Positions 48,263-57,654 of a DNA stretch of 64,000 nt are shown one piece after another. The notes under the pieces are model-generated. The model had not been told where the DNA came from and ran no database searches. It worked only from the letters and a program-made list of their open reading frames with translations. The translations under genes were made by a program, and so were the position numbers. Source of the stretch: Rhipidocladum racemiflorum (Eukaryota > Streptophyta > Magnoliopsida > Poales > Poaceae); the NCBI GenBank assembly GCA_036346355.1, contig CM070581.1, positions 48,069,849 through 48,133,848 on the forward strand. The letters are read 5' to 3'. Within the stretch, counting starts at the first letter, position 1. Each line of letters begins with the position of its first letter.

Positions 48263-49840
48263 AACAATCCCATTGGATGAACAATTCCAAGTTCTCCCTG
48301 AATAAAGGCAAAACGAGAAGAAGATAAAGGTTTTGTGAAAATGTCTGCCAGTTGATGTTCAGTATCCACATGATGAAGCACAATGTTGCCTTTTTCAACA
48401 TGATCTCTAAGAAAGTGAAATCTGATGTCAATATGTTTTGTTCTTGAATGTTGCACAGGGTTCTTAGCAATGCAAATTGCACTAGTGTTATCACACAGAA
48501 GAGGAACACTATCCAAAATAACCCCATAATCTTTAAGTGTAGCTACTATCCAAAGAATTTGAGAACAACAACTTGCAGCAGCCACATATTCAGATTCAGT
48601 AGTTGATTGTGCAACAGAAGATTGCTTTCTAGATGACATGCAATGAGAGAATTTCCCAAGAAGTGACATGAACCAGAAGTGCTCTTCCTATCAATTCTAC
48701 ATCCTCCAAAATCAGCATCAAAAAAAGATCTCAAACTAATGCATGAGGAAGCAGAAAGCCAAATGCCAAAATCTTGAGTTCCATGAAGATACCTGAAAAT
48801 CCTTTTGACAGCTTGTCGATGTGAAGCACGTGGGGAAGCTTGAAAACGAGCACACAAGCACACAAAGAAATTGTATATCCGGCCTTGATGCGTTGAGGTA
48901 CAAAAGTGAACCTATCATGCTTCTATATTCCTTTTGATCAACCGGCTCACCATCTTCATCGAGGTCAAGTCGCAAGTGCTCTCCATAGGTGTCATGATCG
49001 GCTTGTCGCTTTCCATCCCAAAACGATGTAGCAAGTCTCTTGTATATTTGCTTTGATGCACAAAAGTACCATCCTTCGTTTGCTTGATTTGAAATCCCAA
49101 AAGTATGTCAACTCACCCATCATACTCATCTCAAACTCCTTCCTCATTGTTTCAAAACTTCGGACACTAAAACATGAGATGAACCACCAAAGATAATATC
49201 ATCAACATAAATCTGAACGAAAAGGTGATCATTGCCTTGATTCAGTAAAAAGAGCGTTTTGTAAACCATTCCCAATAAAAAGCCCTTTTCAAGAAAAAAG
49301 GTTTTTAGCCTATCATACCATGCTCTAGGGGCTTGTTTCAAACCATACAAAGCTTTTGTTAGTTTGAACACATGATTTGAAACTTTGGATTTTCAAAACT
49401 AGGTGGTTGCTTGACATAAACCTCCTCATTTATGTAGCCATTCAGAAAAGCACTTTTCACATCCATTTGATACAATTTGAAACCTTTGGATGCAGCAAAA
49501 GCTAAAAGGATTCTAATGGCTTCAATTCTAGCAACAGAGCAAAGGTTTCATCAAAATCTAAGCCTTCAATTTGAGTGTAACCTTGAGCAACCAATCTAGC
49601 CTTGTTTCTAACAACAACACCATCCTCACTTTGTTTATTTTTGAAAACCCATCTAGTTCCAATAACATTAAAATCTGGAGGAGGTGAGACAAGTTTCCAA
49701 ACTTTATTTCGTTCAAAATTCTCTATTTCTTCATGCATGGCATTGATCCAAGATTCGTCGGATAATGCATGAGATATATCTTTGGGTTCAAAAGAAGCAA
49801 CTAAAGCGGAATGAGCATGAGTGTCGAATGAATAAACCTG
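48259..49840 (-). pseudogene. copia reverse transcriptase and RNase H (Sirevirus I)
   Basis: RT begins around 49840-49740 with HALSDES-like sequence, then NFERNKVWKLV, GTRWVFKNKQSEDG and KARLVAQGYTQ (49738-49502), KLTKALYGLKQAPRAWYDRLK, and the catalytic QIYVDDIIFGGSSH (about 49215). MGFQIKQTKDGTFVHQ and PVDQKEYRSMIGSLLYL follow. RNase H runs from SFFDADFGGCRIDRKS through RKQSSVAQSTTESEY, CDNTSAICIAKN and HSRTKHIDIRFHFLR to ADIFTKPL, ending at 48259. Frame changes occur near 49530, 49380, 49150, 49100, 48890 and 48655. The key residues are all present, so the gene was intact recently. Confidence 0.92.
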
Positions 49841-51545
49841 GATCGAGTGACTCTCTCATTTAGGTCTCCAATCATTTGTTCAGATGGATGCATTTTTTGA
49901 ATGTACAAGGGAGCATTGGCTTTTGAGACTTCTCCTTCTCCTTCTTCATTTTCAGCATGTACAGATGATGTTGTAGCTTGAGGATGGTTAGTCTGTAGGT
50001 GATGTAGTAGTAGGTGCCAAAGGTGCTACATCTTGTTGTGCATTAGGAAGAGTCAAGACCTCATCTTCAACATCATCATCATCTTCAAAGATTTTCTCCC
50101 TGAATGTATGCGCTTTGTACCGCATCACTTGGACTAGTGCCTGGACTAGCCTCATCAAAAGTAACTTCACAAGTTTCCACAATTTTGTTAGTCTCCAAAA
50201 CAAGCACCACGATAGCCACGAGTATGAGCAGGATATCCAAGAAAAATGCCATCAGTTGATCTAGCTTCAAATTTATCAAGATTTCCAGATTTCAAGACAA
50301 AACATTTGCATCCAAAAACTCGAAAGTGAGAAACAGAAGGTCAATGTCCAAACCGAAGCTCATATGGAGTCTTACCCAATTTTGATCTCAAAAACACACG
50401 GTTTGAAACATAACAAGCAGTTGAAATAGCTTCAGCCCAAAAATTTCTAGGAGAGAGATGTTCATCTAACATGGTTCTAGCCATCTCAACTAACGTTCTG
50501 TTTTTTCTTTCGACTACACCATTTTGTTGAGGCACTCTAGGAGATGAAAATTGATGATCAATTCCTTTTTCAGCACAAAAGAGATCAAAGGAAGCATTTT
50601 TGAATTCAGTTCCATTATCACTTCTAATAGCTTTGAGAGCTCCTGGATGGTCAACGAAAGCCTAAGAACAAGACTTCTAAAATGACTAAAAGCCTCATCC
50701 TTAGATGCCATAAAATACACCCAAGAGTATCTAGAAAAATCATCAACAATCACAAGCACATACCGTTTGCCTCCAAAGGATTGAACTCGAGATGGTCCAA
50801 TCATATCAAGATGTAGAAGCTGTCCCGAGCGTTTGTCAAAGATCATGGTAAGAGGTGGATGTGAACCTGCAATCATCTTACCATGTCTACAAGAAGAACA
50901 TACTAGATTGCTATCACCCTTAAGCTTAGGCAGGCCACGTATAAGATCTAAACCACTTACACGAGTAAGATGATCAAAACCAACGTGACCAAGTCTACGA
51001 TGCCAAAAGAATAAATCTTTAGAAACATTGGCAATTAGACACCTATGCTTAGAAGAAGGTGATGCATCAAAATCAACTTTAAAGACTCTTCCAAAACGAG
51101 AAATTTTGAACACAAGATCACCTGAAGCATCTAGCACTTTGCATTCATTTTTCTTAAAGCTTATCTCAAGATCTTCATCAAGCATTTGTGAGACAGAAAG
51201 CAAGTTATATTTCAAATTTTCAACAAGAGCCACATCTTTGAACATAAACTTGTCACTTACCTTTATTGTACCTTTTGCCACAACAGAAGAGGAAGAAGCA
51301 TCTCCAAAAGTAACACTTTCGGCCACGAGATGCACGAGTGAGGAGGAGAACCAATTCTTATCACCGACATGTGGCGTGAGCATCCGAATCCACTAGCCAT
51401 ATGTTCTCCTTCCTTGCGAGAAGCCTACATAGCAAAACATGTCGAGGCCTCAAGATCGGGTTAGGAATGAGATTTTTGGGAATCGATCTTGAGACACACG
51501 ACGCACAACAAGATGGGTACAACACGATAATTTTTATGCACAAAA
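49841..51545 (-). pseudogene. copia protease, integrase and linker (Sirevirus I)
   Basis: The protease motif WLVDS is followed by a one-base frame change at about 51370, so the expected GCSRHM lies in another frame. From 51383 the frame reads GDKNWFSSSLVHL, then the GAG-pre-integrase with WHRRLGHVGFDHLTRV and CSSCRHGK, and the integrase core MIGPSRVQSFGGK, VDDFSRYSWVYFMA. A frameshift near 50655 disrupts the SDNGTEF segment. The core resumes at 50535 with PQQNGVVERKNRTL and WAEAISTACYVSNRV. An acidic, threonine- and proline-rich linker (50203-49988) joins it to RT. Confidence 0.9.
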
Positions 51546-52701
51546 TCAGATTTGCCTTTTCCCATGTTTGTAGGAACAGAAGGTGTTTTCATCACTCTAG
51601 GCGCATAAAAATGTGCTTTGCTGAAATTTGACCTAGCCTTAGTTCTTTCCTTCTTTTCTTTGTTTGGCTAGTCTAAAGCAAAAATCTACTAAGTGTCCAT
51701 CTCTACCACAATGAGTGCAAGTGTACTTGACATGATGTTTAGCTTTAACAGTAAAAGCACATTTTGCATTCATCATAGTAGAAGATAAAAAAGCAGATTG
51801 AAAAGCAATTTTCTTAGGCTCATTAGATAACTCAATTTTGCAAGGAGTCTGAACAACGGTCATGAGGTTTAGTTTCATATGTGGCATAAGGATCAAAACC
51901 TAAACCTCTCTTGTTTGTGCTAACCTTAGATTGATCCAAAATCATGTTCAACTTCTTCTTGCCATTAGTGAAACGTTCCAAAGAATTTTGCAAGTAATCA
52001 ACTTTCTTAGCAAGAGTTAAACAATTATTGCAGGAACATCTACTTTTCCTTTTACTTGCGACAAGTTGAGCATGAGAGAATTTCATGTGAAAGCAAATTA
52101 TCAGTTAATTGAGAAACCCTAGCATTTGCATCTTTCAATTTTAATTCAAGAGTTGAGCATTTAGAACAAGAAGTTGAACTATGCAAATCATCGATTGGAA
52201 CAGCTAGCATGTACAACATGTTTCTCATTTTTCTCATTTAGATGCAACAAAAGAGCATGTTCTTTCCTAAGCAAGGTGAGCTCATTGTAAATTAAGTCAC
52301 ATGATTTGCAAGTATCATCACTAGGAATCAAAGTCTTAAGTCTAGCAATTTCAGCATTCAATGATTCAATAATGAAATCATGTTTCTTAATTTTCTTATC
52401 ACGTTTGTCAAGCAATTTTCCAAGACGAGCAACAACAATAGCTAATTCATCATAAGAGGGATCTACCTCATTGAAGTCATTTGTCGTGGTCGCCTCGGTG
52501 AAGCTATCCTTGCTGCTTGCCATGAGACATAATCCTATCAAATCATGCTTGCTTGGAGTTGCATCATCTTCGCTGCTCTCCGAGTCCACATCGCTCAAAT
52601 TGACTTGTTCAAGAGCGGAAAGAACTCAGATGAACCACCTTGCGGTTGATGAAGCTCTTCTTCTTCCTATCATTTGACGAGAACCTTTTCTTCTCATTCC
52701 T
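51546..52701 (-). pseudogene. copia gag, C-terminal extension (Sirevirus I)
   Basis: Minus-strand pieces: 52598-52188 with an acidic start (SDVDSESSEDDATPSK) and a long charged, probably coiled-coil segment (LGKLLDKRDKKIKKHDFIIE, trimmed here), 52086-51832 with NSLERFTNGKKKLNMILDQSK, and a zinc finger CTHCGRDGHLVDFC at about 51735-51694. The pieces are in different frames. Sirevirus gag proteins are known for such long C-terminal extensions. The same region is kept in element A. Confidence 0.82.
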
Positions 52702-53610
52702 TCATGCGTTGTCCTTCTCCTCCTTTGATGTTTTTCCTGCAAGCTTAGGACAATTTGTGCGAATATGGTTGAGGTCACCACACTCATAGCATCTTGGAGG
52801 ACCACCTCTCTTTCTCATTCTCACATTCTCGCAAAGCTTTGTTAAAGCGAGAAGAGAGTAGTGCGAGATCTTCTTCAGAAACTCTTCAAGTTGCTCATCT
52901 GTTAAAGAAGACATGGAAGACAAGGCAAAGCTAGAAGAAGAATTTGCATTTGACATGTTAGGGTTAGAGATCAAAGCAATTGATTTAATGTTACCCTTCC
53001 TGGCAAGAACATCCAACTCATGAGTTTTCAACTTAGAGTAAAGAACATCTAATGTGAGTGTGCTCATGGTAGTAGATTCTTGTATAGATGTTACTTTCAT
53101 CTCCCACACTGACATGTCCAAAGCACTAAGCAATTGTCGAGCATTTTCAGCATCGGTGTAGCTAACTCCAACAGCACGTAGATTGCTAAGAATTTTATTG
53201 AAACGTGCAAAGAAGTCATCTACAGATTCACTAGGTTTCATCTCAAAACGCATGTATTCTTTTTTGTAAATATCTTGGCGAACCTCTTTGACAATGTTAG
53301 AACCCTCATGGTAATCACAAAGAGATTTCCATACCTCATATGCGGATCGAAGATGAACCACACGATCAAAGTCGCTGCGTCCCAAGCCTTGGATGATCAA
53401 GTTGCGCGCCTTGCTATTTGCTTCAACATGTGTGCGATTGGTGTCGTTGACGTTGTCGTTTGTAGGGACTTCATATGGCTTGTAGACCTTCTCCCAAATT
53501 GTGAAGCCCTGTGCTTGGATGAACGCCTCCATCTTGGCCTTCCAAAACTGAAAATCAACACCATCGAACACACATGGTTTTGTCGAATAACGATTCATTG
53601 ATCTAATCAC
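52702..53610 (-). CDS. copia gag, N-terminal capsid part with zinc knuckle (Sirevirus I)
   Basis: An open frame of 302 codons. It starts near the primer site with MIRSMNRYSTKPCVFDG and runs through FQFWKAKMEAFIQAQ (UBN2-type gag), VWKSLCDYHEGS, MKPSESVDDFFARF and LLSALDMSVWEMK. It ends with a CX2CX4HX4C knuckle, CYECGDLNHIRTNC, near residue 285. Gag forms the virus-like particle and binds the RNA. The stop at 52702 is probably premature, because family gag continues into the coiled-coil extension that follows in other frames. The GTG or ATG choice is uncertain; the ATG at 53599 (MNRYSTKPC) is a good candidate start. Confidence 0.85.
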   Translation of the reverse strand: MIRSMNRYSTKPCVFDGVDFQFWKAKMEAFIQAQGFTIWEKVYKPYEVPTNDNVNDTNRTHVEANSKARNLIIQGLGRSDFDRVVHLRSAYEVWKSLCDYHEGSNIVKEVRQDIYKKEYMRFEMKPSESVDDFFARFNKILSNLRAVGVSYTDAENARQLLSALDMSVWEMKVTSIQESTTMSTLTLDVLYSKLKTHELDVLARKGNIKSIALISNPNMSNANSSSSFALSSMSSLTDEQLEEFLKKISHYSLLALTKLCENVRMRKRGGPPRCYECGDLNHIRTNCPKLAGKTSKEEKDNA

Positions 53611-53632
53611 CGGTTAAGATAGATTAGAGAAA

Positions 53633-53648
53633 CCTTGCTCTGATACCA
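53633..53648 (-). promoter_or_regulatory. primer binding site of Sirevirus I (tRNA-iMet)
   Basis: On the minus strand TGGTATCAGAGCAAGG, two bases from the end of the 5' LTR. The first 12 bases match the 3' end of initiator methionine tRNA. Confidence 0.92.
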
Positions 53649-53650
53649 CT

Positions 53651-55324
53651 TGTAGGATCGAAGTATACGAATATAGCAATCAGAGGGGGGGTGAATGATT
53701 GTGCGGAAGCTAAAACCAAATTCTTGATCTACTAAAAGTTCACCCCAAAACAGAACCAAATAATTGCCTCGTTTTCGACAAAAACAGAATGATAGAGGTT
53801 CGGTAAAACGAGAATTCCTAGAGATCCAACCGTTAGATTGATCTGAAATTTGGACACGAGAAAATAGATTCCAATACGAATCGAACCCAAAAAGAATCAG
53901 CTCGATCGGACTTACGGATCAAAAGTTATAAGCTTCGCAAGCTTGCTGATCCAGAACTTGACGAGAATCAATCTAATCAAAACTTCAAGATTAAACAAGA
54001 ACGACAAAAGATTGATCAACTAGACTTTGAGAAACACTAGATCAATACCCTAGAGAGGTTTTTGATGGATCAAATCAAGATAAAACTTAAAGAACAAAAA
54101 CCAATCTAGAACTAGAACAAGCATGCAAACAAGAACCAAAAAGAGAACGTTGAAGCAATGCGGGAACTAGAAGAATTGATCTTTATTTCTTTTGTCTAAA
54201 GTACTCCCATCAAAAGAGTACAAACCCTAAACTTTGAGCCCAAGGCTCTATGCGCCTAGCTCTCCTCAATTCGATGCCCTTCAACAGGAGACAACCCCTC
54301 CTATTTAAAGCACCAACCCACAAGGAGTTCTGAATACGATTCCTATTCCCTAGAAGGAATCTGTATCCAACACAACTCTACTTGGCCCAACCTGGCCGAG
54401 TACAACTCTTGCACGCGTATGGCAACCCTACCATACTCACGTGACTAACACTTTGCACGCGTATGGCCACCTGCCATACTCACGTGACTAACACTTTGCA
54501 CGCGAATGACCTCCTGCCATTCTCACGTGACTAACCATTCTTCATGTGCACCATTCTCTTAGCCCGAACGTCCCGCATGACATCCTTGACCACCAAGACC
54601 TCAGTTCCTCCTGAACCTAGTCCCGAACCTCAGTTCCTCCATGAACCTAGTTCTAGTCCTGTCATCGACCACATTCGTCTTCGAGCAGTACCTGCACATG
54701 AACAAACCACAAAACAAATCCGAGCACAAGTCCACGACTTGACTCAAGGTCAATCCATGCAACTACTCACATGAGCATTGCATAAAGTCCACATTAGCTC
54801 AAAACCCTTAACCGTGCACAAAAACATCCAAAGACAGACTCAAAACCAGCCCAAATAAGACAAATGAAAAACTTACTTGTTTTTAAGAACTTGGTCCCGC
54901 GCAAAAACCTCAAAAACACGTTTATGACGGACCAAAAATTTGGTCCGTTATACATGGGAAAATCGAGGTCTCCAAAATCATGTGTATGACAGACCAAAAA
55001 ATTCGGTCCGTCATACATGGGAAAAACGAGGTCGCCAAAATCATGTGTATGACAGACCAAAAAATTTGGTCCGTCATACATGGAAAAAACGCGATTTCTT
55101 GTACAAGCGTAAAAGCATCAAAATCACGTTTATGACAGACCAAAAAGTTTGGTCCGTCATACATGCGAAAAACGCGATTTTTAGTTATTTGGTTCGGCGC
55201 AAATGCAAAGTTTCTGTTTTTGGATGTTTGAATGTTTGGTCCTTCATGCAAGCAATTTTGCAAGATTAATCCTAACCAAATTTTCAGCACAAGATCAAAC
55301 CAATTTTTCCTCACATGATTCACA
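53651..55324 (-). repeat. 5' LTR of Sirevirus I
   Basis: 1,674 bp with TGTAGGATCG and GATTCACA ends. On the minus strand the promoter includes TTTAAATA at 54309-54302, preceded by CACGTG boxes at 54438, 54481 and 54524. Four GGACC palindromes are at about 54922-55170. As 5' LTR it would drive transcription of the element. Confidence 0.93.
54438..54529 (-). promoter_or_regulatory. triple G-box (CACGTG) at exact 43-bp spacing
   Basis: CACGTG at 54438-54443, 54481-54486 and 54524-54529, within a 43-bp tandem repeat containing GCACGCGTATGG-like and CCATACTCACGTGACTAAC sequence. CACGTG is the core recognised by plant bZIP and bHLH factors. It lies about 130-220 bp upstream of the TATA-like box. 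Confidence 0.7.
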
Positions 55325-56143
55325 CATGATAATCATACTCAATATATCATTGGAAAACAACAAGCATGGCAAGTGATCATAGCAAGTATTCAATCTTTCA
55401 TCTAATCTCCACAAGCAACCTACGATTCCGCTATACATTACAACACACTTGCCTCAACCGCGGGCGACGGATTTGTGGGAAGTCGAGGGCACTCCCGGTG
55501 TCACACCACCTGCACATAGGCATCACACACTCACAATCATGCCCACAAAACAGTACGCAAAACCCCATCTAACCCGACATTGCCCACTACTCGCAAAACC
55601 TAAAAACAGAGGTTCTGTCCCGACGGGACAGCAGCCTTGCAAAAAGCATAACTTGAGTTCTGGGACTCCGAATCAATTAAACGAGTACATCCTCGCGTAG
55701 CTTAGGAAATTTCCCAACTTTCTCTAGGTATATGGAAAGACTGATTCGTACTCTAAAGTCGTCTAATCTACAGATTACCGTGATCTGTTCCAATCGCGTC
55801 ACAGATTTTAATACGCTCAGTAAAACAGTCATAACTTTCAAACGGCTGGGCGGATTTAACGTTCTTTATATGCATGGAAATATAATGAAATTATCTACAA
55901 CTTCTTAAAAGTCCATACAGTCAGATTCGAAATCTAAATTGGCGAAAACGCGAACCCTAGCTCGACTGCTCAATCTGCCCGAAAACAGAAACGTGGCAAC
56001 ATCTAGATCTAACCCAAATTACTCCAATCCAGTGCCTCCAATTGATCAAAAAACTTGATAAACTCCCTAATAACAGTACCTATCTCATCCCCGAGGATCC
56101 CCATGATCATACCTTTGCCCGACGCACGAAAACACCAATCGAT

Positions 56144-56207
56144 CTCCTCGCTCCTCGCTCCTCGCACCTCGCACCTCGCTCCTCGCTCCTCGCTCCTCGC
56201 TCCTCGG
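56144..56207. repeat. CTCCTCG minisatellite, long allele, in the E 5' LTR
   Basis: About nine imperfect 7-bp units (CTCCTCG, CACCTCG), against about six in the 3' LTR at 12925-12967. Confidence 0.85.
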
Positions 56208-56904
56208 ATGGATCCATGAGGATGCATGGGTGGGGAGGTCACCCTAGGGCAGCAAGGGGGGGTGGAGGAGAGGTGGTGTGCAATGGGGAGCAATGGGGGC
56301 GCCATGGGGGCAAGAGATGGGGCGGCTAGGAGGTGGAGGGAGGAGGAAGGGTGGCGGCTAGGGTTAGCGGCGCATGGGGCAGGGGTGGACGCCCCAAGGG
56401 CTGGTGGGGAGCCCTTTTACCAGCCCCCACACCCAAACCTAGTCCGTTACGGAGACCTACTCCATCCCACCAAAGCCCACGAAGGCCCAAACTCCCCCGG
56501 GAAGGCCCAAAATCCCGGAAACGGCCCGAAAAAGCTATTAACCTCCATATCCTATAGTTTTAACCTTAATTCCACATCTCATAATGTTATTAACCTTATC
56601 ATGCACGTTAAATAAGGTTACGACACTCCGTGGTGTCACAACGCTTCAAAAGGCCCAAAAACGCGAGTAAACCTCTAGCCGTAAGATTTTCTTCTCTAAT
56701 TTCGCAATTTGTAATGTCACACCAAAACGTAGTGTCACAAGGTATTGCTCGAAGACGAATGTGGTCGATGATGGGACCGGAACTAGGTTCATGGAGGAGC
56801 TGAGGTTCGGGACTAGGTTCAGGGAGGAACTGAGGTCTTGGTGGTCAAGGATGTCATGCGGGACGTTCGGGCTAAGAGAATGGTGCACATGAAGAATGGT
56901 TAGT

Positions 56905-56996
56905 CACGTGAGAATGGTAGGAGGTCATTCGCGTGCAAAGTGTTAGTCACGTGAGTATGGCAGGTGGCCATACGCGTGCAAAGTGTTAGTCACGTG
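56905..56996 (+). promoter_or_regulatory. triple G-box in solo LTR D
   Basis: CACGTG at 56905, 56948 and 56991, again exactly 43 bp apart, upstream of TTTAAATA at 57178-57185. The same layout in the opposite orientation is found in both LTRs of Sirevirus I. Confidence 0.7.
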
Positions 56997-57080
56997 AGTA
57001 TGGTAGGATTGCCATACGCGTGCAAGAGTTGTACTCGGCCAGGTTGGGCCAAGAGGAGTTGTGTTGAATACATACTCTTT

Positions 57081-57143
57081 CTAGGATTAGGAGTGGGACT
57101 CCTTCTAGGATTAGGAGTGGGACTCCTTCTAGGATTAGGAGTA
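57081..57143. repeat. 24-bp tandem repeat near the TATA box of LTR D
   Basis: CTAGGATTAGGAGTGGGACTCC plus TT, two full units (57081-57104, 57105-57128) and a partial third. Sirevirus I has only a single CTAGAAGGAATC-type segment here, so the expansion is private to D. Confidence 0.85.
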
Positions 57144-57177
57144 GGAATTGTATTCATGACTCCTTGTGTTTTGCTCC

Positions 57178-57185
57178 TTTAAATA
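57178..57185 (+). promoter_or_regulatory. TATA-like box of solo LTR D
   Basis: TTTAAATA followed by GGAGGGGTTG. The matching site in Sirevirus I is TATTTAAA at 54302-54309 on the plus strand. Confidence 0.6.
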
Positions 57186-57654
57186 GGAGGGGTTGTCTCC
57201 TGTTGAAGGGCATCAAGCTTTGAGCAAGCTTTAGGGTTGTACTCTTTTGTTTGGAGTACTTTAGACAAAAGAAAGGAGAAATAAAGATCAAGTTCTTCAA
57301 ATCTTTCGGCGAGCTACAATTCTAGTTAGATCTATTCTCGTCATCTTCTGTCATAGCAATCTTGCGAGGTTCATAACTTTTGATCTGTAAGTCCGATCGA
57401 TCTGATTCTTTTTTGCTCGATTCGTATTGGAATCTAGTTTCTTGTGTCCAAATTTTAGATCATTCTGACAATTGGATCTCCAGAAATTCTCATTTTACCG
57501 AACCTCTGTCATTCTGTTTTTGTCGAATACGAGGCAATTATTTGGTTCTGTTTTGGGGTGAACTTTTAGTAGATCAAGAATTTGGTTTTAGCTTCCGCAC
57601 AATCATTCACCCCCCTCTGATTGCTATATTCATGTCTTTCGATCCTACATCCAT

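Larger units (their letters stand above)
45412..55324 (-). mobile_element. complete Sirevirus (Ty1/copia) retrotransposon (element I), frameshifted
   Basis: 9,913 bp with LTRs at 45412-47133 and 53651-55324, flanked by CATGA at 45407-45411 and 55325-55329. Minus-strand order: 5' LTR, tRNA-iMet primer site, long gag, protease, integrase, RT, RNase H, a 1.1-kb spacer rich in PPT motifs, 3' LTR. This layout, the gag with two zinc fingers, and palindromes in U3 fit Sireviruses. The LTRs are close to identical apart from repeat number, so it is among the youngest layers. Frameshifts rather than stops interrupt the polyprotein. Confidence 0.93.
11134..56739 (-). mobile_element. non-coding LARD-like gypsy-type retrotransposon (element E), split by four insertions
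   Basis: E is flanked by AGGTA at 11129-11133 and 56740-56744. Its plus-strand ends are TGTAACACCCC and GTGTCACA. With insertions F, H and I removed, the two LTRs measure about 2,365 and 2,389 bp; with G removed, the interior is about 4.18 kb. A purine tract next to the left LTR and a decayed tRNA-iMet-like primer site next to the right LTR set the orientation to minus. The interior encodes no recognisable gag or pol, so it must have moved with proteins from elsewhere, probably from a relative of G with which it shares LTR and leader sequence. Confidence 0.88.
41096..56739 (-). repeat. 5' LTR of element E, interrupted by H and I
   Basis: The LTR occupies about 41096-41174, 44512-45411 and 55330-56739, together about 2.39 kb. 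H enters at AACAT and I at CATGA. The joined pieces follow the other E LTR (11134-12996 plus 27602-28103) almost base for base. The first bases are altered (AGAATAACACCAGG against TGTAACACCCCGG). Confidence 0.88.
10415..57649 (+). mobile_element. solo Sirevirus LTR (element D) inserted in gypsy pol and split by element E
   Basis: It starts TGTGAAATCATG at 10415 and ends CGATCCTACA at 57649, with TCCAT on both sides. The two visible halves, 10415-11133 and 56745-57649, join into about 1.62 kb that matches the LTRs of Sirevirus I in the opposite orientation. No primer site or internal region is present, so it is a solo LTR. The join is inside the sequence AGGTATTGCTCGAAG, where element E entered (TSD AGGTA at 11129-11133 and 56740-56744). 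Confidence 0.9.

Noticed and set aside
56144..56207. CRISPR-like or satellite array.
   Set aside because: It is a short 7-bp minisatellite inside an LTR, without spacers.
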